Origin: Adineta vaga
Lineage: Eukaryota > Rotifera
Assembly (NCBI GenBank): GCA_021613535.1
Contig: CP075496.1
Span: forward strand, 1,488,001 to 1,552,000
Direction of reading: 5' to 3'
Length of the DNA stretch: 64,000 bases
Shown in pieces: positions 13,091-25,113 of the stretch; the first letter of the stretch is position 1, and every line of letters begins with the position of its first letter. The notes beneath the pieces are model-generated. The model searched no databases and was not told where the DNA came from. It saw only the letters and a list, made by a program, of their open reading frames with translations. Position numbers and translations under genes: made by a program.

Positions 13091-15262
13091 TAAAAATTTT
13101 GTATGATATGATATGCTTTTCTTTCAGTTTTATTTAATAGTCTTTCATTTACCAGTGATATGAAGACAAATCATGCAGGTCATGATAAAGAGATATTCAC
13201 TAAAGAAAAACTAAACTCTAATTTATTTATTGATCGAACTGATTAGATTAATATATTGAACCGTTAGAGACAGAGTGAAATCTTGTTTTTCTTCCGTTTT
13301 TTTTAATAGCCTTCTTGAAAGAATCGAATTTCTTTGATATAAACGGCCTTCGTATAATAAATGTAATGATTACCTCAAGTTTCAGATGAAGAAAAAGAAA
13401 GGATAATGATTACGACTATTATATTCTTCCCTATAGAAGTTTTTTTTTCATGTTTTCAAGTGTTTTAGTATTATGTTTTCTTTTTCTATAGTAAATATTA
13501 GGATGATTTGAGGGTGGCATATTTATTTAGTCAATTTTCTATAACACTCTATGTGAGAAATTGGTATAAAGACTCTATTCATATTTTCTTAAATCAATGT
13601 ACCTAATAAATATCCATCAAGAGAAATATAATTTATTATTTATAATCTATCAAAGAGCTACATAAATACAGAAGAGTTGAGCAAGTACATGTAGTTCCAA
13701 TGCATTAAAATTCGATACTGATTGGATTTGGAAAACTAAGATTAATTGAATATCATACATCAACATTTCTTCAAAATTGATCATAAGTAAACGAGGTAAT
13801 TTGTTGAGGTTCTATTCACTGCTCAAGTTATATGAAGATTTTTTGAATATTTTCATCTATGATGACAATTTCTTTTGCTTATGATCAGAAATGTTAGATA
13901 ATTAACTTTACTACTCAAACTATCTTTCATATAATGTTGCATGCTCAACAATATTGTCATGAACTGAACAATCAATCATCATCAATGTGTAAAGAAAATA
14001 AATATTCACTATCATGCAAAAACAGCTAAATCATTCTTTGTTCCTTCTCTTGATAACTAATGATCACGATTATTGATTATTCTTCAAAAGTTTAAGTTCG
14101 TAAAGATATCGAAAACAATGTCAGTGATGTTTTGGTTGAGTTGGATAACATTAACTAATATTATGTCATGAAATTTAATCATCAATGAAGAAAACAATCG
14201 AAAGAAAAATGCAATGAACCGTGACGAGATAGAAAAATCATATTATTTAAATTTTTTTCTTCGTTTTTTTTTCGTATCTTATCTTTCTCAATAATAAATT
14301 TGCTTGGTTTTTGAGTGCATGGATAAAGATAGAGATTGCCGCTAGGCTTCATGTTAACAATCGCAGTCGAAGATGCGAAACAAAGAGACACATAGGAAGA
14401 GAGAGAAAAAAAGACAATTGTTTGAGACACAAAGTAAAGAACAAGTCACATCTTACGATCAATTGTTCGAAAGTATCTACTCATCTTTTCCGTCGAGTTA
14501 GTCGTAATCATCACTACAACTCATTCTCACACATTCAGATAGAGGAAGAAGAAGGAGAAGAAGAAGAATAAGAAAAGGAAAAAGACGACGAATAAAAATA
14601 GAGTCTTCGAAAGATAAAAACACACTATAATTCTTCTTATATATATATATATGTAAGACCATTAGTAAAGAAGAAGAAAAAACGAGGGTTGATGATCCGA
14701 TCGTAAGTTTACATCGCATCGTGAACGATCGAGATGGAACGCTCGTGCTCGCACAAGCAAAGAGAAATACTAATAAAATATTTCTCTAGTTCTTCCTTTT
14801 TTTTCTTTATCAGACTAAGTACAGATGCATCTTTGTCTCTCTTCCTCTCCCTCTTTTTCTCTATGTATGGTGTATTAGTTCAAGGACTATGATGTTGGTA
14901 GAGAAACAAGGGACTTCAAACGCGAGACGGGACTAGTCTGTGTGTTGTGTATGCTCAGCAGTCATAAATAATAATTCGAACAAAAAGAACAAGAAGAGAG
15001 AAAGTGATTATTGCATGCTAACTTTTCCTTTTACGAAGAATCTATCGGCAAAATTGAACAACAATTGTTATCTTTTCTTAACAAAATACTTCAATCGTAC
15101 TTGTACTTTAAGATTATAATTTATGTTTATATTTTAGATGATGTTTTATGTCACAACGGTATTGTGTTACATTCAATAGGATTTATCGATTACTTTTCTA
15201 TTACATCGATTAGTTAATCAATAACAAAATCCCGTTCGCAATTGCGCATTAACAGCGCATGG
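13091..15262. other. Long intergenic region upstream of the TARP gene
   Basis: AT-rich, with no coding sequence supported. The stretch 14640-14653 is a (TA)n run. The segment of about 14680-14960 is less AT-rich and purine/pyrimidine-patterned and is the likely promoter or 5' UTR of the downstream gene. Frames here encode only low-complexity Lys/Glu or Ser/Phe runs. Confidence 0.4.
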
Positions 15263-16617
15263 ATGGGTAATTTTCATCATAAGGCACTCATGGTCTCTGC
15301 TTCGGTCAGTGCCTATACTGCGCCAACACTTATGGCCGTTTGTCTTCTAACAGATTATTGGATATTTGGAAAACAAACACGATTATCATCAACACCCATA
15401 ACCAAAGCAGGTGATGTACGAATTTTGAATTTCACTTATCATCGAATCGGATTATGGCGCGAATGTTCAAAAGAGACTTTAAGTAACTTAAATAGAAATA
15501 CAATTGAATTTTTACTGATTTTTATCGAAATAAATATTATTTTAGATGTTTCATATACATGTGAAGTTGTAAAGTATTCAAAAGCCGAAGCGAAATTAGA
15601 AAAAGGCTTCAAAGCTGTATCATGTAAGATTGATTTTTGGATAAAATAATACTGATTTATTGAAATACTTGAATATACATATATATATATATAGATCGAT
15701 CAGCACCAATTATGGTTTGTTTTACAGCTGCATCTCTTCTTTTATTCATTGCTATACTTTTATTTTCACGTGGTCTTTGCAAACGACGTCGAAAGGCAGT
15801 TTTCTTTATCTCAGGACTTTTATTTTCTATCTCAGGTAAGTTTCTCTTCTTCGTTTCTACGTAATCAAATGATTTCGTTTTTTCTTATTTAGGTTTGCTC
15901 ACAATGGTTGGTGTCACATTATATGTTTCAGTAACGACAGAAGAAGCAGCAAAAATCGATCAAGATATTCCGGTGATGCAATGTACCTATGGCTATTCAT
16001 TTATTTGTGCTGTTTTATCATTTGTTCTTCAAGAATTAACTGGTGTATTGACTGTTTATTGGTTTATCTATCGTTTTCGTGCACTTGTACGTAAACAAGA
16101 AAAATTACGTGAACGTACTCGTCAATTAATGGGTAATTGTCTTTCCATGACAACTGCATTACCATTGAATCTTGTTTCACTTGATTCCAATCATACTGCA
16201 AAACCAATGGCAAATCGTTCCAATCCAAATCATCATACAACATCAACAGATCAACGTCATCATTATATAACGAATGATACAGGACAAAAACAACAAGGAA
16301 GACGTCTTCCATTTGATAAAGCTCCACCAATATCATCTCAACAAATTGAAAAACATTCGTATCGAACATTGCCACCACGATCGCCGACATTAATGTATGG
16401 AGACTATTGTCGCGTGTTAATACGCGCTGAAGATATGGATTTATTAACAAAAATGGTGAAATCTAAATCACAAGCACATCTATCAAGACCAACAACACCA
16501 GCACCAACGATACCGACGATCAAAATTGTACCTAATTCTTCTACACATCGACAGCTTGCTGATCAATCAACGAGGCGAAGCACTCACAAAGGTGTTAAAC
16601 GGACTACATCTGTTTAA
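15263..16617 (+). CDS. Stargazin/CACNG-like transmembrane AMPA-receptor regulatory protein
   Basis: This is a four-pass claudin-fold protein of the CACNG/TARP family, which in animals traffics and gates AMPA receptors at synapses. Exons are about 15263-15623 (with a probable 63-nt intron at 15483-15545), 15695-15835 and 15893-16617. Visible parts: TM1 (TAPTLMAVCLLTDYWIFG), the GLWREC motif of the first extracellular loop (family GLWRxCC), TM2 (MVCFTAASLLLFIAILLF), TM3 (LFSISGLLTMVGVTLYVSV) and TM4 (YSFICAVLSFVLQELTGVLT). A long basic, Ser/Pro/His-rich cytoplasmic tail follows. The protein ends in TTSV, a class I PDZ ligand comparable to the TTPV end of vertebrate TARPs. The start is the first ATG in frame, and an upstream exon cannot be excluded. 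TARP versus calcium-channel gamma subunit is not settled by sequence alone. Confidence 0.85.
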
Positions 16618-16637
16618 ATATTTGAAGATTTTTCTTT

Positions 16638-16673
<36 letters not shown>

Positions 16674-17614
16674 CAATGTCTTTTATCAGTTCAGATAGAT
16701 GGATTCATTTTTTTTCTCTCTGTTCTCACGATGTGATGCAAGAACAAATGATCAATATTAGCAAAAAACTTTTCTCTTCCTTTTTTTTTCCCTCGCATAT
16801 TTGTTATCTTCATATCGTGACTGACATCAGTAACAAAGAACAGACAAATACAAAAAACATGTGAGAATTTCTTTGATTTTGTTCATTGAAAATTTCATTC
16901 TTTTCTTCGTTTGTTTTTTTTTCTCACGAATCTATATCTGATAATCAACAGATCTATTTTATGATTATCTTATGTCATTTCAAGGCTTTTTATATGATTA
17001 GTTTTTGATTGATTAGAATATAAGTGATAGAAAAACAATTGATCATTTCCAAAGTAATAATATATGACAGAAGATTTGCCATTCTTCTTTTTCAACAAGA
17101 TATTTAATCTTTCTTCTTGACATTTTTATTCAATATGACTCATCTGATATTAGTAAATGAAAAAAACGTGCCACCATAAAATCTCTTTCAAGTGTCTGTT
17201 TATGATTTCACCTACTTCTCTCGATTTTTCTTTTACATGTATATATATATAAACCTGAATAAACATTTCTGCAAAGAAATCTGTTGTTGCTATTCTGTTG
17301 CGATTACTCGAACAAGTTTGCAATCTCTTACATTGATGTTGTCTTTTTATTTCGTTTGCATTTGTTTTTTTCTACATCGGTTATTGTCGTTGCCGTGTTT
17401 CTCTCATACACAATTCAATTTCTCTTATTGCCACAAGTTGAATTTTTATTACTTATCGAAACAGCAATACGTTTTTCGTCGAGAATCGATACAGAAATAA
17501 ATTTCAAGCCATTGAAGAACAACGATTCAGAATGAAAGAGTTTTATCACGGGTTTCATCTATGTATTTTGTGGTTAATTTTTCTTTTTCAGACAATTTGT
17601 TTTCTCGTCAAATA
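16618..17614. other. Intergenic/5' UTR with CT microsatellite
   Basis: A CT dinucleotide run lies at about 16642-16668, just after the TARP stop. The rest is AT-rich. A polypyrimidine-ttttcag acceptor ending at about 17591 suggests that the next gene's leader is spliced (cis or trans). Open frames at 17192-17535 have no recognised motif. Confidence 0.45.
16642..16668. repeat. (CT)n microsatellite
   Basis: A run of about 13 CT units in the 3' flank of the TARP gene. Confidence 0.9.
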
Positions 17615-20600
17615 ATGGCGTACATTGAAACAAATGCAAGATATCAAAGTGTTCTATCGGATAGTCCAAAACGAAGTTTTCAACAAGAAGAACATATTTA
17701 TGAAGAACAACCATATTATGCAAATGAACGATCGATTTCCCGACAAAACATCGATGAAGATTATCGACGAAAAAGCGAGGTTTGTAAATGTATATATTAT
17801 ATATATCAGTCAAACTAACCTTCTTCTACAAAATTCATCGATAAGTTCATGAGAAAACTAATCTTTCAATTAATTTCGTTTTACCATAAGATGAATTTCT
17901 CGATCTTTCCTTCTTGTTTTATAATCTATTGACATAACTACTCGATTTTATGGTTATGTCTAGTAAAATTCGTTGTTTTATAATTCAATGTAAACTTACA
18001 TCTTCAAAACGAACGAGAGAAAAACAAGATAAAATATCTATTCATCTGATATCAACCGCAAAATCTCATGTCTATCTATGTGTTTTAACATATGACACTC
18101 AGACGACATTATCAAGCAAATAAGTTATTCATAATTCAAACATGTCGATCAGCTACTGATCATCATACTGATATTTGATATCGTCTATGATTCATTTCTT
18201 TGTTTCAGATATCTTCTTAAAAGAAACAATGTCGATTTTTTTGTCTTTTTCGAAACAATAACATTTTAAAGTACATTCATGTAGATCTCCTATCATCATC
18301 GTATCAACCAAATACAGAAAAAAAAAGAATAGTTAAGTGACCCCGAGTGACGATATGTATATATAAACGTTAGTATGTGGTAAATCGAAAACAGAAAAGA
18401 AAGAACATAGGTGAATACATTGAAGAGAATTTTCATCTTATCAAATAAGGCATGGGTGTATGAGAACGAAAAAACGAGATGTAATATCGTCACAAAGATT
18501 TAGCGTCTCTCCTTTTCTTGCATTCATTGCGCTCCTACTCGTTTCTTTTCTTTTCTCTCTCAGTGTTAGCCTCAAGATGCTTATATGTTCTATTTGTATG
18601 CGAGCCAAGCATAGTTGTTCTCTTTGTCTCTACCTTATCATATTTTGTCGACACGTCGCTTGCTCAGTTTCTCTCTCTCTCTCTCTCGTTCTATTCTTAC
18701 AATTACCACTACCACACTAGCTTCTATCGTACCCGCTTACTCGTCCGATAGCACTTTGAAAAAAAAAAGGACAAAGCAAAGGAGAAAAGATAAACTCAAA
18801 TAGACAGAAAAAAGAAAGAACGAGACATCGTTCTACATTCTCTTCGTTCTCTCATACATTCTAAAGAAGAAGTAAAGATAGAGTCAACGTGTATGCGTGT
18901 ATGTCACTGTGAGTTAGCGATTCATACAATGCGATTGTTATCCTGATCATTACTTCTATCATTAGAATAATTATTTTTGTGCATTGTTTTGTTGATTTCA
19001 AAGAAAATTATTAAAAATGATGGAAGATGAACAAGATCAAGTGAGTATTTTCTCATAATAAAAACAAAATATTTACAAGAAAAAAGAATAATAACTACTA
19101 GTTAGATAAATCGATCAATTTCCAACAGTCTTTGTGTACATTACAATAAAACCTATAAGACATATTTCTTCCAGATGACAGCTACATAAAGATATTACTT
19201 GATGATAGACATGAAGAATAGATAGTAATTTGTAGACAAGGTTTTGTTTTGATCCTGAAAACGATGGGAATCATCAATCTTGATTAACGCTTTTTCTTTT
19301 TTTAAGGTTCCTTATAATAATATCGATGTTGATTATAATCGTTCAACAAATTCAAATGTAAAAGTTACCAATGGTCATTCATCCTTTCAATACAATTCAA
19401 ATGGTATTGGTGCTAATCCCGAACAATTTTCATGTTATCAATGCGATCGAAATCTATCGGGTTCACGATATATTCTTAAAGATGAACATCCTTATTGTAT
19501 TAAATGTTATGAAGATCGTTTTGCTAATCCATGTGAAGAATGTCGAAAAAAAATTGGAACTGAATCAAAAGTTAGTTAACATCGATATGACGAATGATTA
19601 GAATATAATTCGATTTACTTCCTTTTTTTTTCGTTTAGGATCTTTCTTATAAAGATCGACATTGGCATGAAAAATGTTTCTTCTGTTCAATGTGTAAAAC
19701 ACCATTAGTAGATAAACCATTTGGTTGTAAAAATGAACAATTATATTGTGGTGAATGTTACAATCAACAATTTGCATCACGTTGTGATAAATGTAAACAA
19801 ATATTTAAACCGGGTAATGATGATTTTAATGTGAGAATGACAATTAATCGATTTATTTTTTATAGGAACAAAAAAATTAGAATATCATGGAGAACAATAT
19901 CATGAACATTGTTTTACTTGTTATGCATGTTCACAACCAATTGGAACGAAAAGTTTTATTCCAAAAGATCAAAAGAGTTATTGCGTTCCTTGCTATGAAG
20001 AACATTTTGCAACGAAATGTACTCGTTGTTCGAAGGTAATATTTTGAAACAACAGATGATCATTTCTCTTCTATTTACTTGTGAGAAAACATTTTAATCT
20101 TTTTTTTATTCTCTTCTCATCTCATAGGTGATTACCCAAGGTGGTGTAACATACAAAAACCAACCATGGTATGTTTCTTAATCTCTTCGTTTGTTTGTTT
20201 TTTTTATTTATCCTTGCAATTATTTCCTTTTCTTTCTCGTTTAGGCATCGTGAATGTTTTACATGTACAAACTGTAAACAATCTTTAGCTGGTCATCGAT
20301 TTACATCACGAGATGAACAACCTTACTGTTCAGAATGTTTTGCTCGTCTTTTTGCTAAGAAATGTTTTGCATGTACGAAACCAATAACTGGTAAGTACTC
20401 AACTAGACATTTCTATGGTTAAAAATATGACTTCTTATTGAATAGGTGTCGGTGGTACACGTTATATCTCATTTGAAGATCGTCATTGGCATAATGATTG
20501 TTTCGTTTGTCAACGTTGTCATAGTTCGTTAGTTGGTCGAGGTTTTCTAACTGAAGATTCAAATATTCTCTGTCCTGAATGTGGTAAACGAGATCAATAT

Positions 20601-20672
20601 TATCCATCAGAAAATACTGGTTTTAATAGTGGTCATCGAAGTATTGTGAGTGATTATCCGAAAACTAATTAG
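17615..20672 (+). CDS. fhl2: Four-and-a-half LIM domain protein (FHL) with alternative first exons
   Basis: FHL proteins are LIM-only scaffolds of muscle sarcomeres and transcription co-regulators. Exons: 17615-17779 (55 codons), 19307-19570, 19639-19813, 19866-20035, 20128-20168, 20245-20390 and 20446-20672, giving 395 residues. An alternative first exon at 19017-19040 would give 348. The half LIM (CYQCDRNLSGSRYILKDEHP) is followed by four LIM domains with full Cys/His sets. Family-specific strings include DLSYKDRHWHEKCF, PIGTKSFIPKD, GGVTYKNQPWHRECF and GGTRYISFEDRHWHNDCF. It matches vertebrate FHL1-3 along the whole LIM part; FHL2 is the closest by eye. The approximately 100-residue N-terminal extension, rich in Tyr and Asn, and the short tail after the last LIM (DYPKTN end) are extra to the vertebrate proteins. 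Confidence 0.94.
19017..19040 (+). CDS. fhl2: Alternative first coding exon of FHL (8 codons)
   Basis: The short exon encodes MMEDEQDQ and ends at a gtgagt donor in phase 0. This is the same phase as the 17615-17779 exon and as the shared acceptor at 19307. It sits 1.2 kb into the first intron behind a CT-rich stretch that could be a second promoter. It could also be an internal exon, because the frame stays open just upstream (LLK before the Met). Basis: donor and phase are seen; use as a start is inference. Confidence 0.5.
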
Positions 20673-21334
20673 AACAAAACTCAAAACAAAGAAAATCATT
20701 TTTTTTCCTTCTTTTTCTTTTTCTTTTTGTCTATTCACCATGCATCTTGTGATGAAAAAGCAAACAAAGTTAAACGAACATTTTCTTCATTTGAATGACA
20801 ATTAAACTATTCAATTCTTTTTCTTCTCTCTCTGTCTCTCTTAGTTTTTCTTCTTCTTTTTTTGTTTCGTTTATTCCACTGAAGCAAAACGATTTTTGAA
20901 CTTATCATTCGCTTCCATTTTTCTCTCTTCTCTTTAGTTTTTGTTTTTTCTTGTGCTGCTGCTACTTCATTTTTTCTCATTTCCCTTTTTCTGATAATGA
21001 ATAGACAGAACAAATTTTAATCAGAAGATGCTTTTTTTCGTCCTATACAACATACTTTCGACTTATTCAATTATCATACATGCCATATTGACTATCAACA
21101 TCATTTATCATCTGTCAATTGTTTCAGAGCAAAAGAGATATTCTATTTGCTTCAATGAGTTTGCTTATGAATGAATATAGTATGAAGGTTTTCAAAAGTA
21201 AATGTTAGATTCTTTTTCTCTCTATGCTGAATCAGCAAATAAAATGAAATAAACATAAAAGATAACAAGAATAACATAAAAAGAAAAGAGAATGTTCTTT
21301 GATTAAATAATACATTGAGTTTCTATTGATATGA
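20673..21334. other. Convergent spacer FHL / PSMD4
   Basis: Pyrimidine-rich 3' flank of FHL, then AT-rich sequence. No gene is recognised. The minus-strand open frame at 20807-21013 is a Lys/Arg-rich low-complexity shadow. Confidence 0.4.
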
Positions 21335-22938
21335 TTATTTATCATCTTTGCTTTTGTTTTTTGATGTATCTGATTTATTATTGTCATTATCAGTATCTTT
21401 TTGTTGTTGTTGAACTTGGTCAAGTGCTGCTCGTACAGCTTCACTATCGACATCCACACCAGGTAGGTCTCGAAGGACATCACGTAAGAACTGTGGATCA
21501 TTGAGAGAAGCTGCAAATGTATCTTCATTTGTCTGTTGGAAAGAAAAAACAACATTAGAATTATGTTGTAAGTTATCTATCAAACTATACCTTTGATGTA
21601 TCTGAAATCACTGGAGCTTCTTCTTTCATCTCAACATCATTTGTAGCTGAAGATAAAGAGAAAGAAGAAAAAAAAAGCGTAGGATTTATTTATGAAGATT
21701 TCAATAACATACGAGTGCCTTCTACTTGTTGAGACATGGACATTTGTATAGCTAAAGCAATCTGTTCATCTTCTGTAAGTCGAGTTACATCCATATCATT
21801 AGTATTTGTTCCTAAATAAAGTCGATCATTGGATAAAAGTATAGCATATCTTGTAAATTACCTGATATTGCGGTATTTGATTGATTTCCTTCATTAGTTG
21901 GAGTGTGACCAACTTCCGCTTCTTGTGCACGTCGTTGTTCTTCCATAGAAATACGAAGTGCCTAGAAAGGTAATCTCGAAGTGAATAGAATATTAAAGAT
22001 TTGAGAAAACGCACCATTGCTAATTCCGGATCATCTTCCGGATTAATTCCAAATGCAAAAGCACTTGCTGCATATCCACTTGGTAAACCTGTTCCATCTT
22101 CGCTTTGAATTATTGGTGTGTTAATTAATGTATCCGGTAAATTTGCTCCGGATGGAACACATATCAAATGTGAACTAGATAAAACAAAAACAAAAAAAGA
22201 CTTCAGATTTCATTCTTATCAAGCTTTAATTACTTTGTATTCTCTTTGCCATTTATAACTGTAATAAATTCTTCGAATTTTTCACGAGAAGACTAAAATA
22301 AAAACATCAATAAACCTATAAATTTAAATCTCAATGAATAGTATACTTCTTCACCAAAGATAACAATATCAATTGAGACTTTTTCTTTCTTCAATCGTTT
22401 GGCTAATTTGGTAAATTCATTGGTATCAACTTCAAGTGGACTACCAACGAATACAATGATGCGTGGTCGATGATTTTTACCTTGTCGATGTTTTAATGCT
22501 AACTAGAAGAATTTGAAATTCAAATCTCGATAGATTTCTTTTCGATAACTTACATTTGCTACTTTAATTCCTTTACAAAAGTCAAGTTTTCCTTCGATTG
22601 GTAATAAATGTAATTTTGAAAAGACTTTTCCCACATCACCTGTCAATTGTGTTACAACTCGTCCACTAAAATTCAAAGAAAATCATTAGAAATTATTCTT
22701 CCTAACTATCTATCTTCTTACTCAGAAAGGGTCAATAAACCAACATTGTTTTCTGGATTTGATCTTGTTTTCGCATGAAATATCAATGAAACTGCATCTT
22801 GTTGAGCTTGCATTCTTGTCGGAATAAAATCTCCATCTCGCATAAAATCACTATTGTCAACACTAAATTTACCGAAAATGAACATCAATCATGATTGAAA
22901 AATTCCTCTCACCATATAATTGTACTTTCCAAAGGCAT
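21335..22938 (-). CDS. psmd4: 26S proteasome ubiquitin receptor PSMD4/Rpn10
   Basis: Rpn10 captures polyubiquitinated substrates at the 19S regulatory particle. The first exon is 26 nt (22938-22913, MPLESTIIC). Further exons complete a VWA domain: [58 protein letters not shown], and [15 protein letters not shown]. Two ubiquitin-interacting motifs follow: [20 protein letters not shown] and [16 protein letters not shown]. The tail ([19 protein letters not shown]) matches the Rpn10 C-terminus, and a Lys/Asp-rich end finishes at 21335. Order and spacing are those of animal PSMD4 with two UIMs. The start is the canonical MxLEST. Confidence 0.96.
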
Positions 22939-23317
22939 ATTTTAAGTAAAAAGAAACTAGAAAAGAACTCGATCTGAAATAAAAACGAAGTTTCGATTTT
23001 TTGTTTGTTTCAATCATCACTTATTGTTCAACAGTATATTTTGTTTTTTTTTACACTAAAGACAAGAATATGAGAGAAATATATAATAAAAAAAGGAAAA
23101 GAAAAGTTGTAGAGAGGTAGCGAAAGAAACACTGTTCTGTACATTGACAACGCACCGGGCGTCGTAAAGAGAGACAGAAAAAGAAAAGATACATATATAT
23201 ATCGTATGGACCAGCCAACAAGCACATATACATGGAATGGAAATGATTACAGACAAACTGATCAATAGCACCAGATCTACGTTTGAGAATAAACATAAAA
23301 TACACAAATAAACACGA
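22939..23317. other. Short tandem-gene spacer PSMD4 / cytohesin
   Basis: About 380 bases between the PSMD4 start and the cytohesin stop, both on the minus strand. It must hold the PSMD4 promoter and the cytohesin 3' UTR. No coding sequence is supported. Confidence 0.4.
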
Positions 23318-25113
23318 CTACGATAGTCTTTGTTTTGGTAACTGATTTTGACTTGCAATACGTAATGCACGAATCCAATCTTTACGATCATCTTCTGATG
23401 ATGCTGACATACGATAAACTGTATGATGACCTAAAACACAAGACGAATTCATTTCTTTTTTTGTTAAAGATTTCCAAAAGAAACAAACCATCAATCCATT
23501 TGCCGATATCGCCTGGAGCTGGTTTACTTGCTTTAACTTTATCTCCTGTTAAGGGAAAAAGTTCAAAACAAAATTGTTTTGTACGATCGTCATCAATTTC
23601 ACGAATACCAACATCAACAAGTGGAATAACTCCACGAGGATTTTCAACTTCCTAGAAGAAAAAAACAGATTAGAAATGTTCCATCATTCAAAATTCCTTA
23701 CTGAGCTCGATTCAAAATAAAACAAACACCCATCAGTTATAATAAACCATCGTCGTTTCCAATTTCGAACACGACCGCCTAGAAAATCAAATTCATTCAT
23801 GTCAACATGTATTATTATATTGAAAAACAACAGCAATTTCTTCTATTCTCATGTAATAAATATTTACCTTGTTTCCATAACCATCCTTCTTTTAATACTG
23901 TTGAATCACTACCAAAAACAGGCATAGTTGAATTCACATCTCCATCGGGAAATTTCAATTCATTATTTTTAATATTATCATAAATATTCTAAAAATTTGA
24001 TCAAATAATTCATTGAGAAACGTTCAATTAATCTTACTTTGATTATATTTTGATCAGGCATTTGATTTCTTGCGATCGTTTCATTTAAACTATGAACAAA
24101 TTTCTCATAGGTCAATGGTCCACCGCCTAAACGAGCATTTTTATTATGTAATGAAGTATTTAACATAACAATTGCAAATGAAACAATATAACACACTTCT
24201 AAAATAGAGAAAGAAAAAGAAATTTATCAATGTAAGGAACATTTCTTTTTACCAGCAGATGCATAAATATGTGGATTACATTCATAATAACGTTGAGCGA
24301 ATGCTTCCATAATTCGATCGATTTTTTGAGCTTCACCCGGAAGAATGAATGTGAATAAATATCGTCTAAAAACAAAATCGATTAATGATTCACAGACTAA
24401 AATATAATCGAACCAACCTCAATGCATCAACAATATCCATCGAAAAGAAGTCATGCATATGTGCAAAATGTTTCAAAGCTTCAATATGAAAATCATCTCT
24501 ATTGAAAAGAAAGAGGCAAATCTTCGGTTTCAATCTTTGTATTTCTCTCTTCTTACTTCTCTCCAAGATAATCTCCAATAGCACGTTTACTTAAACCAGT
24601 TTCATTAAAAAGAAACGCAGCTGTATGTTCTGATGTATTTTGTATTAGACCATTATCGATTAACCATCGAATACCCTAATATAGACAACAAAGAAAACAT
24701 TTGATTTCAATTTATTTCTTTGATTTACTTCTTTTGGATTATCATTAAAACGTTTTTTTCCAGTTGACCATTGTTTTACATTAGAATGACGACGACTAAA
24801 CAAGCGAATGTAATTTTCGTTTAGAATAACACAGATTTTCTTCATACTCATCGTTACTATGTGATTGAATCATAGACATTTCAATTTCACATTGAGCAAT
24901 TTTCTCTCGAATATCCTAAAAATTAAAATATGAAGAAATAACAAGAAAAGATTTGTTTATACTTGAATTTCTTTTTTCAGTTGTTCTTTACGTCGACGAA
25001 TAACATCCATTGGAATATGTGAATCAGCAACGGTTCCGTTTCCTTCAATTAAAAATCCATTGAAATCATTTATCAAATCTTATTTTCTACATACCGAAAC
25101 CGTTGAGTGTCAT
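23318..25113 (-). CDS. Cytohesin ARF guanine-nucleotide exchange factor (coiled coil-Sec7-PH)
   Basis: Cytohesins activate ARF6/ARF1 at the plasma membrane after phosphoinositide binding. The gene has about nine exons from ATG 25113 to TAG 23318. The N-terminal helix ([29 protein letters not shown]) fits the family coiled coil. The Sec7 domain follows, with the catalytic glutamic acid in the [20 protein letters not shown] loop and [13 protein letters not shown] linker leads to the PH domain ([49 protein letters not shown]). The GG before RV resembles the diglycine cytohesin splice form. The C-terminal polybasic tail of vertebrate cytohesins is reduced to a short PKQRLS end, so autoinhibition and membrane targeting may differ. 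Confidence 0.92.

Noticed and set aside
17192-17535. Hydrophobic open frames before FHL
   Set aside because: Phe/Leu/Ser-rich reading of pyrimidine-rich DNA; the true FHL exons lie downstream and are in other contexts.
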